DNA of 27,804 bases from Bacteroidales bacterium (lineage in GTDB: Bacteria > Bacteroidota > Bacteroidia > Bacteroidales > UBA932): contig JAEENZ010000167.1 in the NCBI GenBank assembly GCA_016283985.1, positions 1-27,804 on the forward strand. Reading direction: 5' to 3'. Each line of letters starts with the position of its first letter. Positions within the stretch are counted from its first letter, which is position 1. Below, one piece after another: positions 14,443 through 23,500 of the stretch. The notes below the pieces were generated by a model. That model was not told the DNA's origin, did no database searches, and worked only from the letters and a program-made list of their open reading frames with translations. Both the position numbers and the translations under genes were made by a program.

Positions 14443-16136
14443 CACCATCCTGGATTATTAGGTAAAAGTTTAGGATTGTTCGTAACTTCTTCAGAAGGAA
14501 TGGGCCAGAGATTATTTCTGGAATCGAAAGACCTGGTGAACAATGTCAAACCCGTAATCTCATGCTCTTTGCGGCCATTCAACAGTGCTTCAGCAATTCC
14601 CCATCTTCTGATATCCGAAAAACGGTGACCCTCCCCGGCAAGTTCGTAAGCGCGCTCATTGCGGATACGTTCACGCATACCTGCCTGCCCTCCTGCAGCA
14701 AGCCATGAGGGGCCACTGTCAATACCAGGCATTCCAACGCGCGCGCGGACTTTATTGACCTCGATAACTGCTTTGGCAGTTTCATTGTTCTCGTTGTAAG
14801 CTTCTGCCAACATAAGCAGAACATCGGCAAAACGTATGATGGAGAAATTTACCGGGCTGTGCCTGCGGTTGGTAAGGGTTCCGCCTATATCTCCGCACGG
14901 TACGAATTTTCGGTAGAGATAGACTCTCCAACCACGGTCAAACTGGATGAAACCATTTGCAGCGGTGCATCCGGAAGCGATGGCATACTGCTGCCATTTC
15001 GAAGCGTCGGTGACCCATCCTTCATACCATGAGTAGGGAACTATCAAGGTCCAATTCAGGCGCGGATCCCTGCCCCTGTAGATACTGCCGAGCAGGGCCG
15101 TATCGGGAACTGCATCATAACCGTCCAGCTGATTGTTCAGTTTGGCCTCGAAAGCCGTGCGCTTGACCGCATCGTTCGTGGTGAAGCCCGGGATGAAATT
15201 ATCCCAGTTGAAAGCTTTGCCGTCCTTCATCTCATACATATCAGCCAACTTGATACTCGGCATGCAGGTGGCACGTCCGGAACCATATGTTCCGCGGGTC
15301 CCATAAATCATGGGAAATTCCATCCCCAAGACCGGACCCATATTCTGGACGGTAAAAACCTCCTCATGATTTCCGGGAATGACTCCGGCAGTCTGGAAAA
15401 GTGCGTAGAAATCCGGGTAAAGGGAATATTCGTACGAGGCATTCTTGTCATAGACTATCTCTTCGAAGTCCTCTATCGCACCGCTCCATCTCTTCTGATA
15501 CAGTCGAGCTTTTCCCCTCAAGGCATAGGCGGCGCCTTTCGTCGCCCTACCATGGTCACTGTCTGCCCATTTTACAGGCAATAGGGCTATTGCCTCGGTA
15601 AGGTCATCCTCGATGAATTTCCAGCATTCTTCCTGGGAAGAGCGGGGCAGGAGCATTTTCATGAACTTTTTGGTTATATCCCAGCTCTCATCATAGATGG
15701 GAACGGAACCGAACAGATCGACAAGGTGGAAATAATAGAGGGCACGCATAAAGTGGGCTTCTCCCAAAACGGGGCCCTTCACATCGTCTCCGATGGACAT
15801 TTCAGCCACATTTTTCAGCACGGTATTGGCCCTGTGGACCCCGGTCCATGTATCTTTCCAGTTTGCAACAAGGAAGTCTTCCTTTGCAGTGTAAGTACCT
15901 ACTTCCAAAGGGCTCCCGGGGCCATGTGCAATGTCGGAATAAGTGTCCAGCAAAGGCATATATCCAAATGCCCCCTGGTGCTTCATCTGAGCATATACCC
16001 CCATAATAGCCTGTTTTGCATCCGTCTCCGTTTTCCAGAAATTACCCTGCGCAACAGAATCATAAGGAGCCTTGTCCAGGGACATGCACCCGGGCAGAAG
16101 CATAATGATCAACGGGATTATTATAGTCTTTTTCAT
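14442..16136 (-). CDS. SusD/RagB-family surface glycan-binding lipoprotein
   Basis: A 564-residue lipoprotein that caps the SusC channel and captures oligosaccharides. The start at 16136 gives MKKTIIIPLIIMLLPGC with Cys17; a longer frame upstream overlaps susC. The N-terminal FWKTETDAKQAIMGVYAQM block, HFMRALYYFHLVDLFGSVP, GAAYALRGKARLY, FADVLLMLAEAYNE and the end (WPIPSEEVTNNPKLLPNNPGW) are classical SusD features. It starts 1 base after the susC stop and is followed directly by GH105. The ligand cannot be read from sequence. Confidence 0.95.
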   Translation of the reverse strand: MKKTIIIPLIIMLLPGCMSLDKAPYDSVAQGNFWKTETDAKQAIMGVYAQMKHQGAFGYMPLLDTYSDIAHGPGSPLEVGTYTAKEDFLVANWKDTWTGVHRANTVLKNVAEMSIGDDVKGPVLGEAHFMRALYYFHLVDLFGSVPIYDESWDITKKFMKMLLPRSSQEECWKFIEDDLTEAIALLPVKWADSDHGRATKGAAYALRGKARLYQKRWSGAIEDFEEIVYDKNASYEYSLYPDFYALFQTAGVIPGNHEEVFTVQNMGPVLGMEFPMIYGTRGTYGSGRATCMPSIKLADMYEMKDGKAFNWDNFIPGFTTNDAVKRTAFEAKLNNQLDGYDAVPDTALLGSIYRGRDPRLNWTLIVPYSWYEGWVTDASKWQQYAIASGCTAANGFIQFDRGWRVYLYRKFVPCGDIGGTLTNRRHSPVNFSIIRFADVLLMLAEAYNENNETAKAVIEVNKVRARVGMPGIDSGPSWLAAGGQAGMRERIRNERAYELAGEGHRFSDIRRWGIAEALLNGRKEHEITGLTLFTRSFDSRNNLWPIPSEEVTNNPKLLPNNPGW

Positions 16137-16137
16137 A

Positions 16138-19100
16138 TCAGAACGTAAGGTTAATACCTGTGACAAACTGTTTCAGTGTAGGGTATGTGGTGCCGCCGAC
16201 TTCCGGGTCTATACCATGATATCCGGTAAATGTGAGGAGGTTCTCGGCAGACACGTAGAAACGAACTTTACTCACGCCCAAAGCGGCTGTCAAAGATTCT
16301 GGAAGGGAGTATCCTATCTGGATATTTTTCAGACGGACGTAAGATTTGTTTTCGACCCAGTAATCACTCGGCTGGTTATTGATTGCATTCGTTCGGGTGA
16401 GAAGGCGCGGAGCAGTTGCATCGGTGACGCCGGGACGCCATGCATTTTCTGCAAGCCTGGTATTTATCGGGCCGCCATAATTAAGGTATCCCATATTGAA
16501 ATCATCCATCCAGAGTACTTTGTAACCGGCATTACCCTGAATCATCAAAGAGAAATCAATCCGCTTCCAGTCGAATCCCGCCTGGATACCGAAAATCCAG
16601 GGAGCAATGTTGCCGTTTCCTACTGCATAGCGGTCTTTCTCGTCGATAATGCCGTCTTCGTTGAGATCCTTATACAGGAAATCTCCAAGCGCCGGCGTGC
16701 CATAAGCAGAGAACGGATTCTTTTTGGTACCGCTCACCGGATCGACTGGGGCATTCTTCTGCATCTGCTTGACCAGCAGCATGTCCTCGTCCGTCTGAAG
16801 GATGCGGTCAACCGCCAGAACATACTGGACATTGATGGGGTAACCTTCCTTTATCATATTGGATCCGCTGATCGTCGCTTCGTCACCCTTATATGTCTCC
16901 ACTTTGTTCTTTACATATGCAAGATTGCCACCGAAATACCAGTTGAAGGATCCAATCCGGTCACGCCAGCGGATATCCAGATCAAAACCCCTGTTGCTTA
17001 CACGTGCGGCATTTTGAGTGGGAATTGATGCGTTGCCTACAAGGAGCGGAGCGGGAAGGTCCACAAGGATATTGCGCGTATCTTTCAGATACCAGTCGAA
17101 GGATCCGGAAAGACGGGACTTCAGGAAGGCGAAATCCAGGCCGATATCAGTCACGTAAGTGGTCTCCCAGGTAATGTCCGCGTTGCTGATGGAAAGGATC
17201 GCAACTCCCTGGGCGATGCCGCTGTTCAGCACATAGTTGTCTTTGTTGAATACTGACTGATATTCGTAGTTCCCGACTGCGTTGTTACCGAGAGATCCCC
17301 ACGAACCGCGCAATTTGAGTTGCGAAACCCATTTGGCTCCGGCAAGGAACGACTCCTTATCCATACGCCAACCAAGCGAGAAAGAGGGGAAAATGCCCCA
17401 TCGCTTTCCGATGCGGAAACGTGAAGAACCGTCAGCGCGGACATTAGCCTCGAACAGGTATTTATCTTCCCACGCCAGGTTCAATCTGCCGAAGAAAGAA
17501 CGCATCGCCCAATCGGACTTGTTTCCATTGGTTTCCATTACTCCGGTAGCAGCATTCAGCACGGATACGGAACTCGCAATAAGGGAATAGCGCTTTGCGT
17601 TGAAAGACTCGGTCACCGCTTTTTCCTGGCTCGCACCCAGGATGCCTCCTACCGAGAGTTTATCCGCAAAATCATGGTTATATCGCAGAATTACATCCGT
17701 AAGCACCCTGGTGGATGTCGTGTTACTGTTGTATGCATAATCATTTCCGTTTTTTGCATACACTATGGTATTCATCCTGAAGCTCCAGAGATCTTCAAAC
17801 TCAGGGTGCGAGTTCTGCCTGCTGACGCTTTGGGTATAATTGACAGAGCCATCCAGCGTAAGGCCTTCCAGGAGCTTTGCAGATGCGTAGAAACGGGCCA
17901 TTGTCGTATTGTCGTTTATGACTCCCTTCACCTGATTGAATAAGTACAGGGGGCTCTGGCACTGGGCATTCTCCTCAGGGTTCTCAATACCGCCGTAACG
18001 GCCGTCCTCATAACGGTATATAAGTCCGGGCATTCCGACAGCGCCGAAAAGGGACTTCATCTGGCTGGAACCTATATCAGCCTGTCCCACTTTGCCGCTT
18101 GCATTGATTCCGAGAGTCAGATATTTGTTCGCACGCACCTGCGCATTAATGCGAGCATTGTACCTTGTATATGCCGAATTCTCGACGATGCCCGGGTTAT
18201 GCAGGTAACCCAGGGATCCAAAGATGGACATGCGGTCGGTGCCGGCGGAGAAGGACAGGTCATGTCTGTCTGCAATTCCCATCTGGAAAACCTCTTTCGT
18301 CCAATCGGTATTGGGATAAAGAGGATTTCCCTCGTTGGCCCTCCACAGCTCTATGATATCGTCGGAATACTGCTGCTTTGCGCTGGGATCGGTGTTGTGG
18401 AGCGCCTCGTTGTAGTACCCCATATAGTCTGCATAGTTATGGATGGTCTCAAGCAGATGGCTGGGGGCTTCGACCGATGCATAGCCATGGTAGCTGACTG
18501 AAATCTTTCCAGCCTGTCCGGTCTTCGTAGTTATCAATATGACTCCTCCTGCTGCCCGTGAACCGTATATGGAAGAGGATGACGCATCCTTCAATACGGA
18601 GATCGACTGCACATCCTGAGGATTTACCGATGACATATCGCCTTCAATACCGTCAATGATGACAAGGGGTGCTGAATTATTCAGGGTACCACGCCCACGG
18701 ATCAGCAATGTGGCGCCGTCGGCATTGGGCCGGCCTGAATTCTGATTCACATACAGACCAGCGCTCAGGCCGGCCAGACCGGAGGAAAGGCTCGTCACCG
18801 GACGGCCGCCAAGCATTTCATCCATATTGACGGATGATACAGCCCCGGTAAGGTTGACTTTCTTCTGCACACCATACCCGACGACAACGGTTTCCTCAAG
18901 GAACTGTGACGACTCTGAGAGCACCACTGTCGCGTCATGAAGCTTTTCTTCAGGCATCTCCTGTTCTTCATAACCAAGGGCTGAAAAGACAATGACAGAG
19001 CCTTTTGTCACATTTAACGAGAACTCGCCATTCAATCCGGAACCGGTTCCCCGGTCGGTGCCTTTCTCAATCACACCGACACCGGGGATACGATTTCCAT

Positions 19101-19197
19101 CAGAGTCAACAACAACTCCGCTGACCCTTACCAGACTGCTCTGGGCGAAACCCGGCAACATTGCGCCGAGCATCAATAATATGATAAAACGTTTCAT
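16138..19197 (-). CDS. SusC/RagA-family TonB-dependent outer-membrane transporter
   Basis: A 1019-residue outer-membrane receptor importing oligosaccharides together with SusD. The start at 19197 gives a signal peptide (MKRFIILLMLGAMLPGFA). It is followed by a carboxypeptidase-regulatory-like domain (VSGVVVDSDGNRIPGVGV, then GEFSLNVTKG and a conserved GYEEQE turn). The plug domain begins at ETVVVGYGVQKKVNLTGAVS and includes LIRGRGTLNNSAPLVIIDG and VLKDASSSSIYGSRAAGGVI. The rest is a 22-stranded barrel ending in Phe (GINLTF), as expected for BamA recognition. It begins 4 bases after the stop of the preceding lyase gene. Having a lyase ahead of susC in the operon is less usual than susC first. 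Confidence 0.96.
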   Translation of the reverse strand: MKRFIILLMLGAMLPGFAQSSLVRVSGVVVDSDGNRIPGVGVIEKGTDRGTGSGLNGEFSLNVTKGSVIVFSALGYEEQEMPEEKLHDATVVLSESSQFLEETVVVGYGVQKKVNLTGAVSSVNMDEMLGGRPVTSLSSGLAGLSAGLYVNQNSGRPNADGATLLIRGRGTLNNSAPLVIIDGIEGDMSSVNPQDVQSISVLKDASSSSIYGSRAAGGVILITTKTGQAGKISVSYHGYASVEAPSHLLETIHNYADYMGYYNEALHNTDPSAKQQYSDDIIELWRANEGNPLYPNTDWTKEVFQMGIADRHDLSFSAGTDRMSIFGSLGYLHNPGIVENSAYTRYNARINAQVRANKYLTLGINASGKVGQADIGSSQMKSLFGAVGMPGLIYRYEDGRYGGIENPEENAQCQSPLYLFNQVKGVINDNTTMARFYASAKLLEGLTLDGSVNYTQSVSRQNSHPEFEDLWSFRMNTIVYAKNGNDYAYNSNTTSTRVLTDVILRYNHDFADKLSVGGILGASQEKAVTESFNAKRYSLIASSVSVLNAATGVMETNGNKSDWAMRSFFGRLNLAWEDKYLFEANVRADGSSRFRIGKRWGIFPSFSLGWRMDKESFLAGAKWVSQLKLRGSWGSLGNNAVGNYEYQSVFNKDNYVLNSGIAQGVAILSISNADITWETTYVTDIGLDFAFLKSRLSGSFDWYLKDTRNILVDLPAPLLVGNASIPTQNAARVSNRGFDLDIRWRDRIGSFNWYFGGNLAYVKNKVETYKGDEATISGSNMIKEGYPINVQYVLAVDRILQTDEDMLLVKQMQKNAPVDPVSGTKKNPFSAYGTPALGDFLYKDLNEDGIIDEKDRYAVGNGNIAPWIFGIQAGFDWKRIDFSLMIQGNAGYKVLWMDDFNMGYLNYGGPINTRLAENAWRPGVTDATAPRLLTRTNAINNQPSDYWVENKSYVRLKNIQIGYSLPESLTAALGVSKVRFYVSAENLLTFTGYHGIDPEVGGTTYPTLKQFVTGINLTF

Positions 19198-19201
19198 AAC
19201 A

Positions 19202-20443
19202 CTATATATCTCTTCCATGTGTTAAAACTACAGGTCCGAACAGATGCATCTCGCAACACTTGACCCGATCGTTGGCAGCCAGGACGCTTTCATAGTCGGG
19301 GTTTCCGGGGAAACGTGCATTGGCAACCTCCCAGAAAGCGGATGTTGCTTCATCGTTGATGTTGATGTACCACTCCTCCCCGGAATAAATACTGCCGGAG
19401 CAGTTGTGGGTTGCATAATAACGGGCATAGTGGCTCCAGATCAAAGGAATTCTTTCGCCATGTTCCCCTGTCCAGCCATATAGATCCAAACCGTTATTCC
19501 TGCATATTTCTGCAATAATCACCAGCAAGCTACCCGTGAGGTTGCAGTATTGCAGTCCCCTGTCCGGTTTTGTCACATAATCCTTGTAATGACCGCCCAA
19601 TTCAAAATGACGGTAACGGTCATACACTTCGCCATTACAAACCGGATGGTACTCCGGCTCGCGGTAGTAAGGGTCATCACCCTCCATCAGAATACTCCCT
19701 TGAATCAGATCCAGAACATCCCTTTCGTTGTCCCTGCAGTCAAATGAATACTTAAGTAGAGCCTCATCGCGAAGGATGACTGCGATAGAGAACAACCCCA
19801 TCGTTGCAGCTGCCAGATGGTTCTGGAAATACTGCCTGTCGTAGTAATTGTTGAATTTCCAGCGGTGCTCCCCCTCTTTGATTACCGGGACCAGCGCACG
19901 TATCCACTCATAAAAACGGTCACATGTCTGTTGCGGCACCAGATTGTCGGCCATCAGCAGGTCGAATGCATAGAGAAAGGGGAAGATACTGCGCGACGCG
20001 AGCATGCCGCCGTTGCCGCCATCGGTAGAGTCATTAATCCTGATTCCCGGCCACTCTTCGGTTTCTGTCCAGGTCTGAAGAATCTTTACAGCAGCTTCTG
20101 CATAGGAAGGTTTATTTGTTATCTGCCAAAGGATTGCAAGGTCCCTTGCCATACCGCCGTCGCGTTGGGAATGTTTGAAGAGGGCATATCCATCATCTCC
20201 GATATATGCGGACGGGGTCCATTTCCCCTCAACGGCCTTGGCGCCTTTCTTGGCCAGAAGCTCATAGCACGACTTGTACGGCTCCTTTCCTGAAAGGGCA
20301 TTTTGACGCATCGTTTTAATGTCCGACCTGCTGAGAATCAGCCTGGGATATGTATCTTTTATGACGGGCGACACCTTTGAGCCATGGATACAAGACAGCA
20401 TCAACGGCGACAACAACAGTGCGATCAGAGGCAAGTATTTCAT
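19202..20443 (-). CDS. Alginate-lyase-type (PL5/PL38-like) lipoprotein, first gene of the operon
   Basis: A 413-residue lipoprotein (MKYLPLIALLLSPLMLSC, Cys18) with no extra N-terminal module. The start at 20443 is favoured over 20464 because it gives the signal peptide. YPRLILSRSDIKTMR opens the mature domain as in many lyase/heparinase-like toroids. RQYFQNHLAAATMGLFSIA supplies His209 in the PL5-type catalytic position. YDRYRHFELGG and KPDRGLQY supply the conserved Arg/Tyr region shared with the proteins at 9457 and 11690. It is shorter and more divergent than those two. A beta-elimination lyase for a glucuronan- or mannuronan-like polymer is likely; substrate uncertain. It is transcribed from the region shared with the divergent HTCS gene. 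Confidence 0.75.
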   Translation of the reverse strand: MKYLPLIALLLSPLMLSCIHGSKVSPVIKDTYPRLILSRSDIKTMRQNALSGKEPYKSCYELLAKKGAKAVEGKWTPSAYIGDDGYALFKHSQRDGGMARDLAILWQITNKPSYAEAAVKILQTWTETEEWPGIRINDSTDGGNGGMLASRSIFPFLYAFDLLMADNLVPQQTCDRFYEWIRALVPVIKEGEHRWKFNNYYDRQYFQNHLAAATMGLFSIAVILRDEALLKYSFDCRDNERDVLDLIQGSILMEGDDPYYREPEYHPVCNGEVYDRYRHFELGGHYKDYVTKPDRGLQYCNLTGSLLVIIAEICRNNGLDLYGWTGEHGERIPLIWSHYARYYATHNCSGSIYSGEEWYININDEATSAFWEVANARFPGNPDYESVLAANDRVKCCEMHLFGPVVLTHGRDI

Positions 20444-20461
20444 ATCATGTGGTGTTTGGTG

Positions 20462-20469
20462 CAAATTTA
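20462..20469 (-). promoter_or_regulatory. Candidate -7 box of the lyase-susCD operon
   Basis: The minus strand reads TAAATTTG, a perfect TAnnTTTG match, 18 bases upstream of the operon's first ATG at 20443. No good -33 element is visible at 19-21 bases upstream, which fits a promoter dependent on an activator such as the divergent HTCS. Confidence 0.55.
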
Positions 20470-20495
20470 AGTTCTTAATAAATTGAGGGATACAT

Positions 20496-20535
20496 AATAA
20501 TTGTCTTTAAATACAACAATAATTGCCCTTATTTA
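20496..20535. promoter_or_regulatory. Candidate HTCS operator: two 18-base direct repeats with 22-base period
   Basis: Copies at 20496-20513 and 20518-20535 share AATAATTG followed by a pyrimidine stretch and TTA, matching at 14 of 18 positions. Their starts are 22 bases apart, about two helical turns. They lie 26 bases beyond the -7 box of the susCD operon, where an AraC-type activator would bind. The region is AT-rich, so some similarity could be chance. Confidence 0.4.
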
Positions 20536-20567
20536 GTTTAAGTTTTACTTTTTTTATATTATTATGC

Positions 20568-20575
20568 TATCTTCG
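20568..20575 (+). promoter_or_regulatory. Weak candidate -7 box of the HTCS gene
   Basis: TATCTTCG differs from TAnnTTTG at one position and lies 10 bases before the chosen ATG. It would give a very short leader. No convincing -33 element is seen. Confidence 0.25.
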
Positions 20576-20585
20576 TGGTTATTAT

Positions 20586-23500
20586 ATGTTTGCACTGATT
20601 ATATCACTATTGCTGACAGCCGTTCCGGACCTGCACTTTCATCATAAAGGTGTTGAATCCGGACTTGCCCAGCTGGCCGTCAACGGTCTATACCAGGATG
20701 AGAACGGGACGCTGTGGGTCGGCACCAGGGAAGGCATCAAATACTGCGAAGGATCGTTGTTCTATCCCCTTCCCCTGGCAGGGCACGACAAATGGGTAAT
20801 GTCGAACCGGGTGCCGACGATATGCGGCGACGGAAGAGGGTCCCTGTTTATCAATGCGAATTACAACGTCCTGCGTTACGACCTTTCAGGCGAACATTTC
20901 GACGTCCTCTACACCCAGGACAACACTGCATCCCCTCCGGAAATTTCCATGCAGGCAGGGCGCTCCGGACTATGGATTGGTTGCGCCGAAAGGATACTGC
21001 TCTGGAACCGGGACAAGGGGTTGTCGGAGATTAAGAACCTGAACACTCCCGGGGTAACCATATCATCGCTGCTGGAGCTTGGGGACACCCTTTTCATCGG
21101 CACGAAGAAAAACGGCCTGATTGCGATGCGGCTTGCGGGCGGAGACGAAGAATGCATACTCCCCTGCAATGAAGTCCTGTCGCTTTTCGCAGATTCCCGC
21201 AACCGGCTTTGGTGCAGCGCTTTCAACCAAGGAGTGTTTTGCCTGGAGGACGGGAGATTCACCCCCTATAATTCCTCGTCAGGCGCGCTTTCCATCTGCG
21301 ACGACTACGTGCGGACAATGGCGGAAGATTCCATGGGACGTATCTGGCTGGGCACTTCCAGGGGGGTAGACATTTTGGATCTGGGCGCCTCCAAGGTGCT
21401 ACACCAGGGCATGTCCTCGAACGGGCATCCAGGGCTCAGCAACCTTTCCATCTGGTCCCTCCTGAAAGACCGGTCTGGCACAATGTGGATAGGGACGTAT
21501 TTCGGAGGCCTTGACTATTGCCTGTTCGAAGAAGAATCACCGAGCCTTCTGGATCTGGGGATTTCCGGATCCATCTTTGCAACCAGTTTTTTCGCTTCAG
21601 GCAAATACCTCTGGATCGCGACGGAAGGAAAGGGCCTTATCCGGTTTGATGGCGATCATGCCCATGTGCTGAGCGAACTGCCTTTCTCTTTATACAATAT
21701 CAAAGATTTCCTTGCAGACAAGGACTCCTCTTCGATATGGATAAGCACCCACATGGGAGGGCTCTGGCATTATAATACTTCCAACGGTAAAACCAGGCAC
21801 TATACCATCAACCCCAAAGACAACAGCACCAGGTCGGAATGCGTTCTGTCATCGGTGTTTTTCGGCGACAATATATTTATCGGCACACTTCAGGGGGTCT
21901 ATGAACTGAACCCACGGACAGGAGTGGTCAATCCCATCCCCGAAATAAACAGGCATATCTATGAGGCGGATCGCATGCTTGTTTCCTCGGACTCCGAATC
22001 GATATGGATTGTCGGCAATACGATATGCAGATACTCTCCTTCGAACGGAGTCGTGGAAAGTTATTCCCATTCTTTGGAGGCACTCTCCGCAGGAGGCACC
22101 CTGACTTCCACGTCAATCATCGAAACGACGGACGGGAGCATCTATGTCGGGACGGCCGGATCCGGGCTGTTACAATTCGACCGTGACAAGAATACATTCA
22201 CAAAGGCTACTGTACGGAATTCAAGCTTCTCAAGCGATTATATAGGGGCCCTCCACGAGTGCTCCGACGGAAGGCTCCTGATCGGCACCGGAAAGGGCTT
22301 GTGCTGCTACGACCCCGTAACCTGCTTCGTTGATAATTATGAGCCCGAGAATGGTTTTCCGCTTCTATCAATGTTCCCCGGCCAGATTTCACGTGTGGGG
22401 GAAAAACTGTTCCTTTGTGGATCCAACGGCATAGCCGTCAGTTCTGAAAAGCAACTGAAAGGGATATACAAGTCCTGCTCCCTGTCCCTGTGTAGGCTGC
22501 TTGTCAACGGCGAACCGGTACGTCCCGGGGACAAGTCCGGCATTCTTGAAAAAGGGCTCCGCTACTCTGACAGGATTTCATTGCCATATTACAAGAACGA
22601 CCTTGCCTTCATAGTAGGCAGCGATTACCCCTCCCGTTCCAATCAGGTGCGTTACATGTACAGGCTGGAAGGGTTCGAGAACAGCTGGCATACACAATCC
22701 CTCTCACCGCCCATCCACTATCCAGACCTTCCGCCCGGCAAATACCAGCTTCATATCCGGAACACAATCACGCCGAACGACGACAGCGTGCTCCTCAACA
22801 TAAGCGTGCGGCCACCATTCTATTCGACGGCTTATGCTTGGCTGTTATATCTGGTGCTTATCCTGGCAATCGTGGCCTTTGTGGTGTATTTCTTCATCAC
22901 AAAAATAAAACTGACGACATCCCTGACCATTGAACGCGAACGTCAGGCAGAAGCCGAAAAGAACAGCCGCCAAAAAATCCGGTTCTTTACAAACATGTCG
23001 CACGAGCTGCGCACTCCCCTGACCCTTCTCATCGGCAGACTTGAGCTGTTCCGCGATAAACACAGCCTCACAACCCGGCAGAAAGCAGAAATCGACAAGA
23101 TCCATAACGCGGCCTCGGAAATGATGGGCCTCGTCAACACCCAGATGGACGTGCTGAAGATGGGAGAGAATGCCCTATCGGTGAACCCGACAAAAGGGGA
23201 TCTTGTCAGCTTTGTCCGTTCCATAGTCGAAGACTTCCAGGTGCTGGTTGCAAAGAAGCATATCATACTCAATTTTGAGTCGGCGGTAGAGAATTGCTAC
23301 ACCTCCTTCGACCATGCCATGCTTAAAAAGGTTTTTGTCAATCTCCTGTCGAATGCCATAAAGTACACCTCACAGGGGAAGGGGATTATTTCGGTTTCCG
23401 TATCGGAGCCGGTAAAAGACCTGGTCCGTGTGTCGGTAAAGGATAACGGGATAGGGATCGATCCTTCCGAAAAGAATCTCGTCTTCAACCGTTTCTTCCG

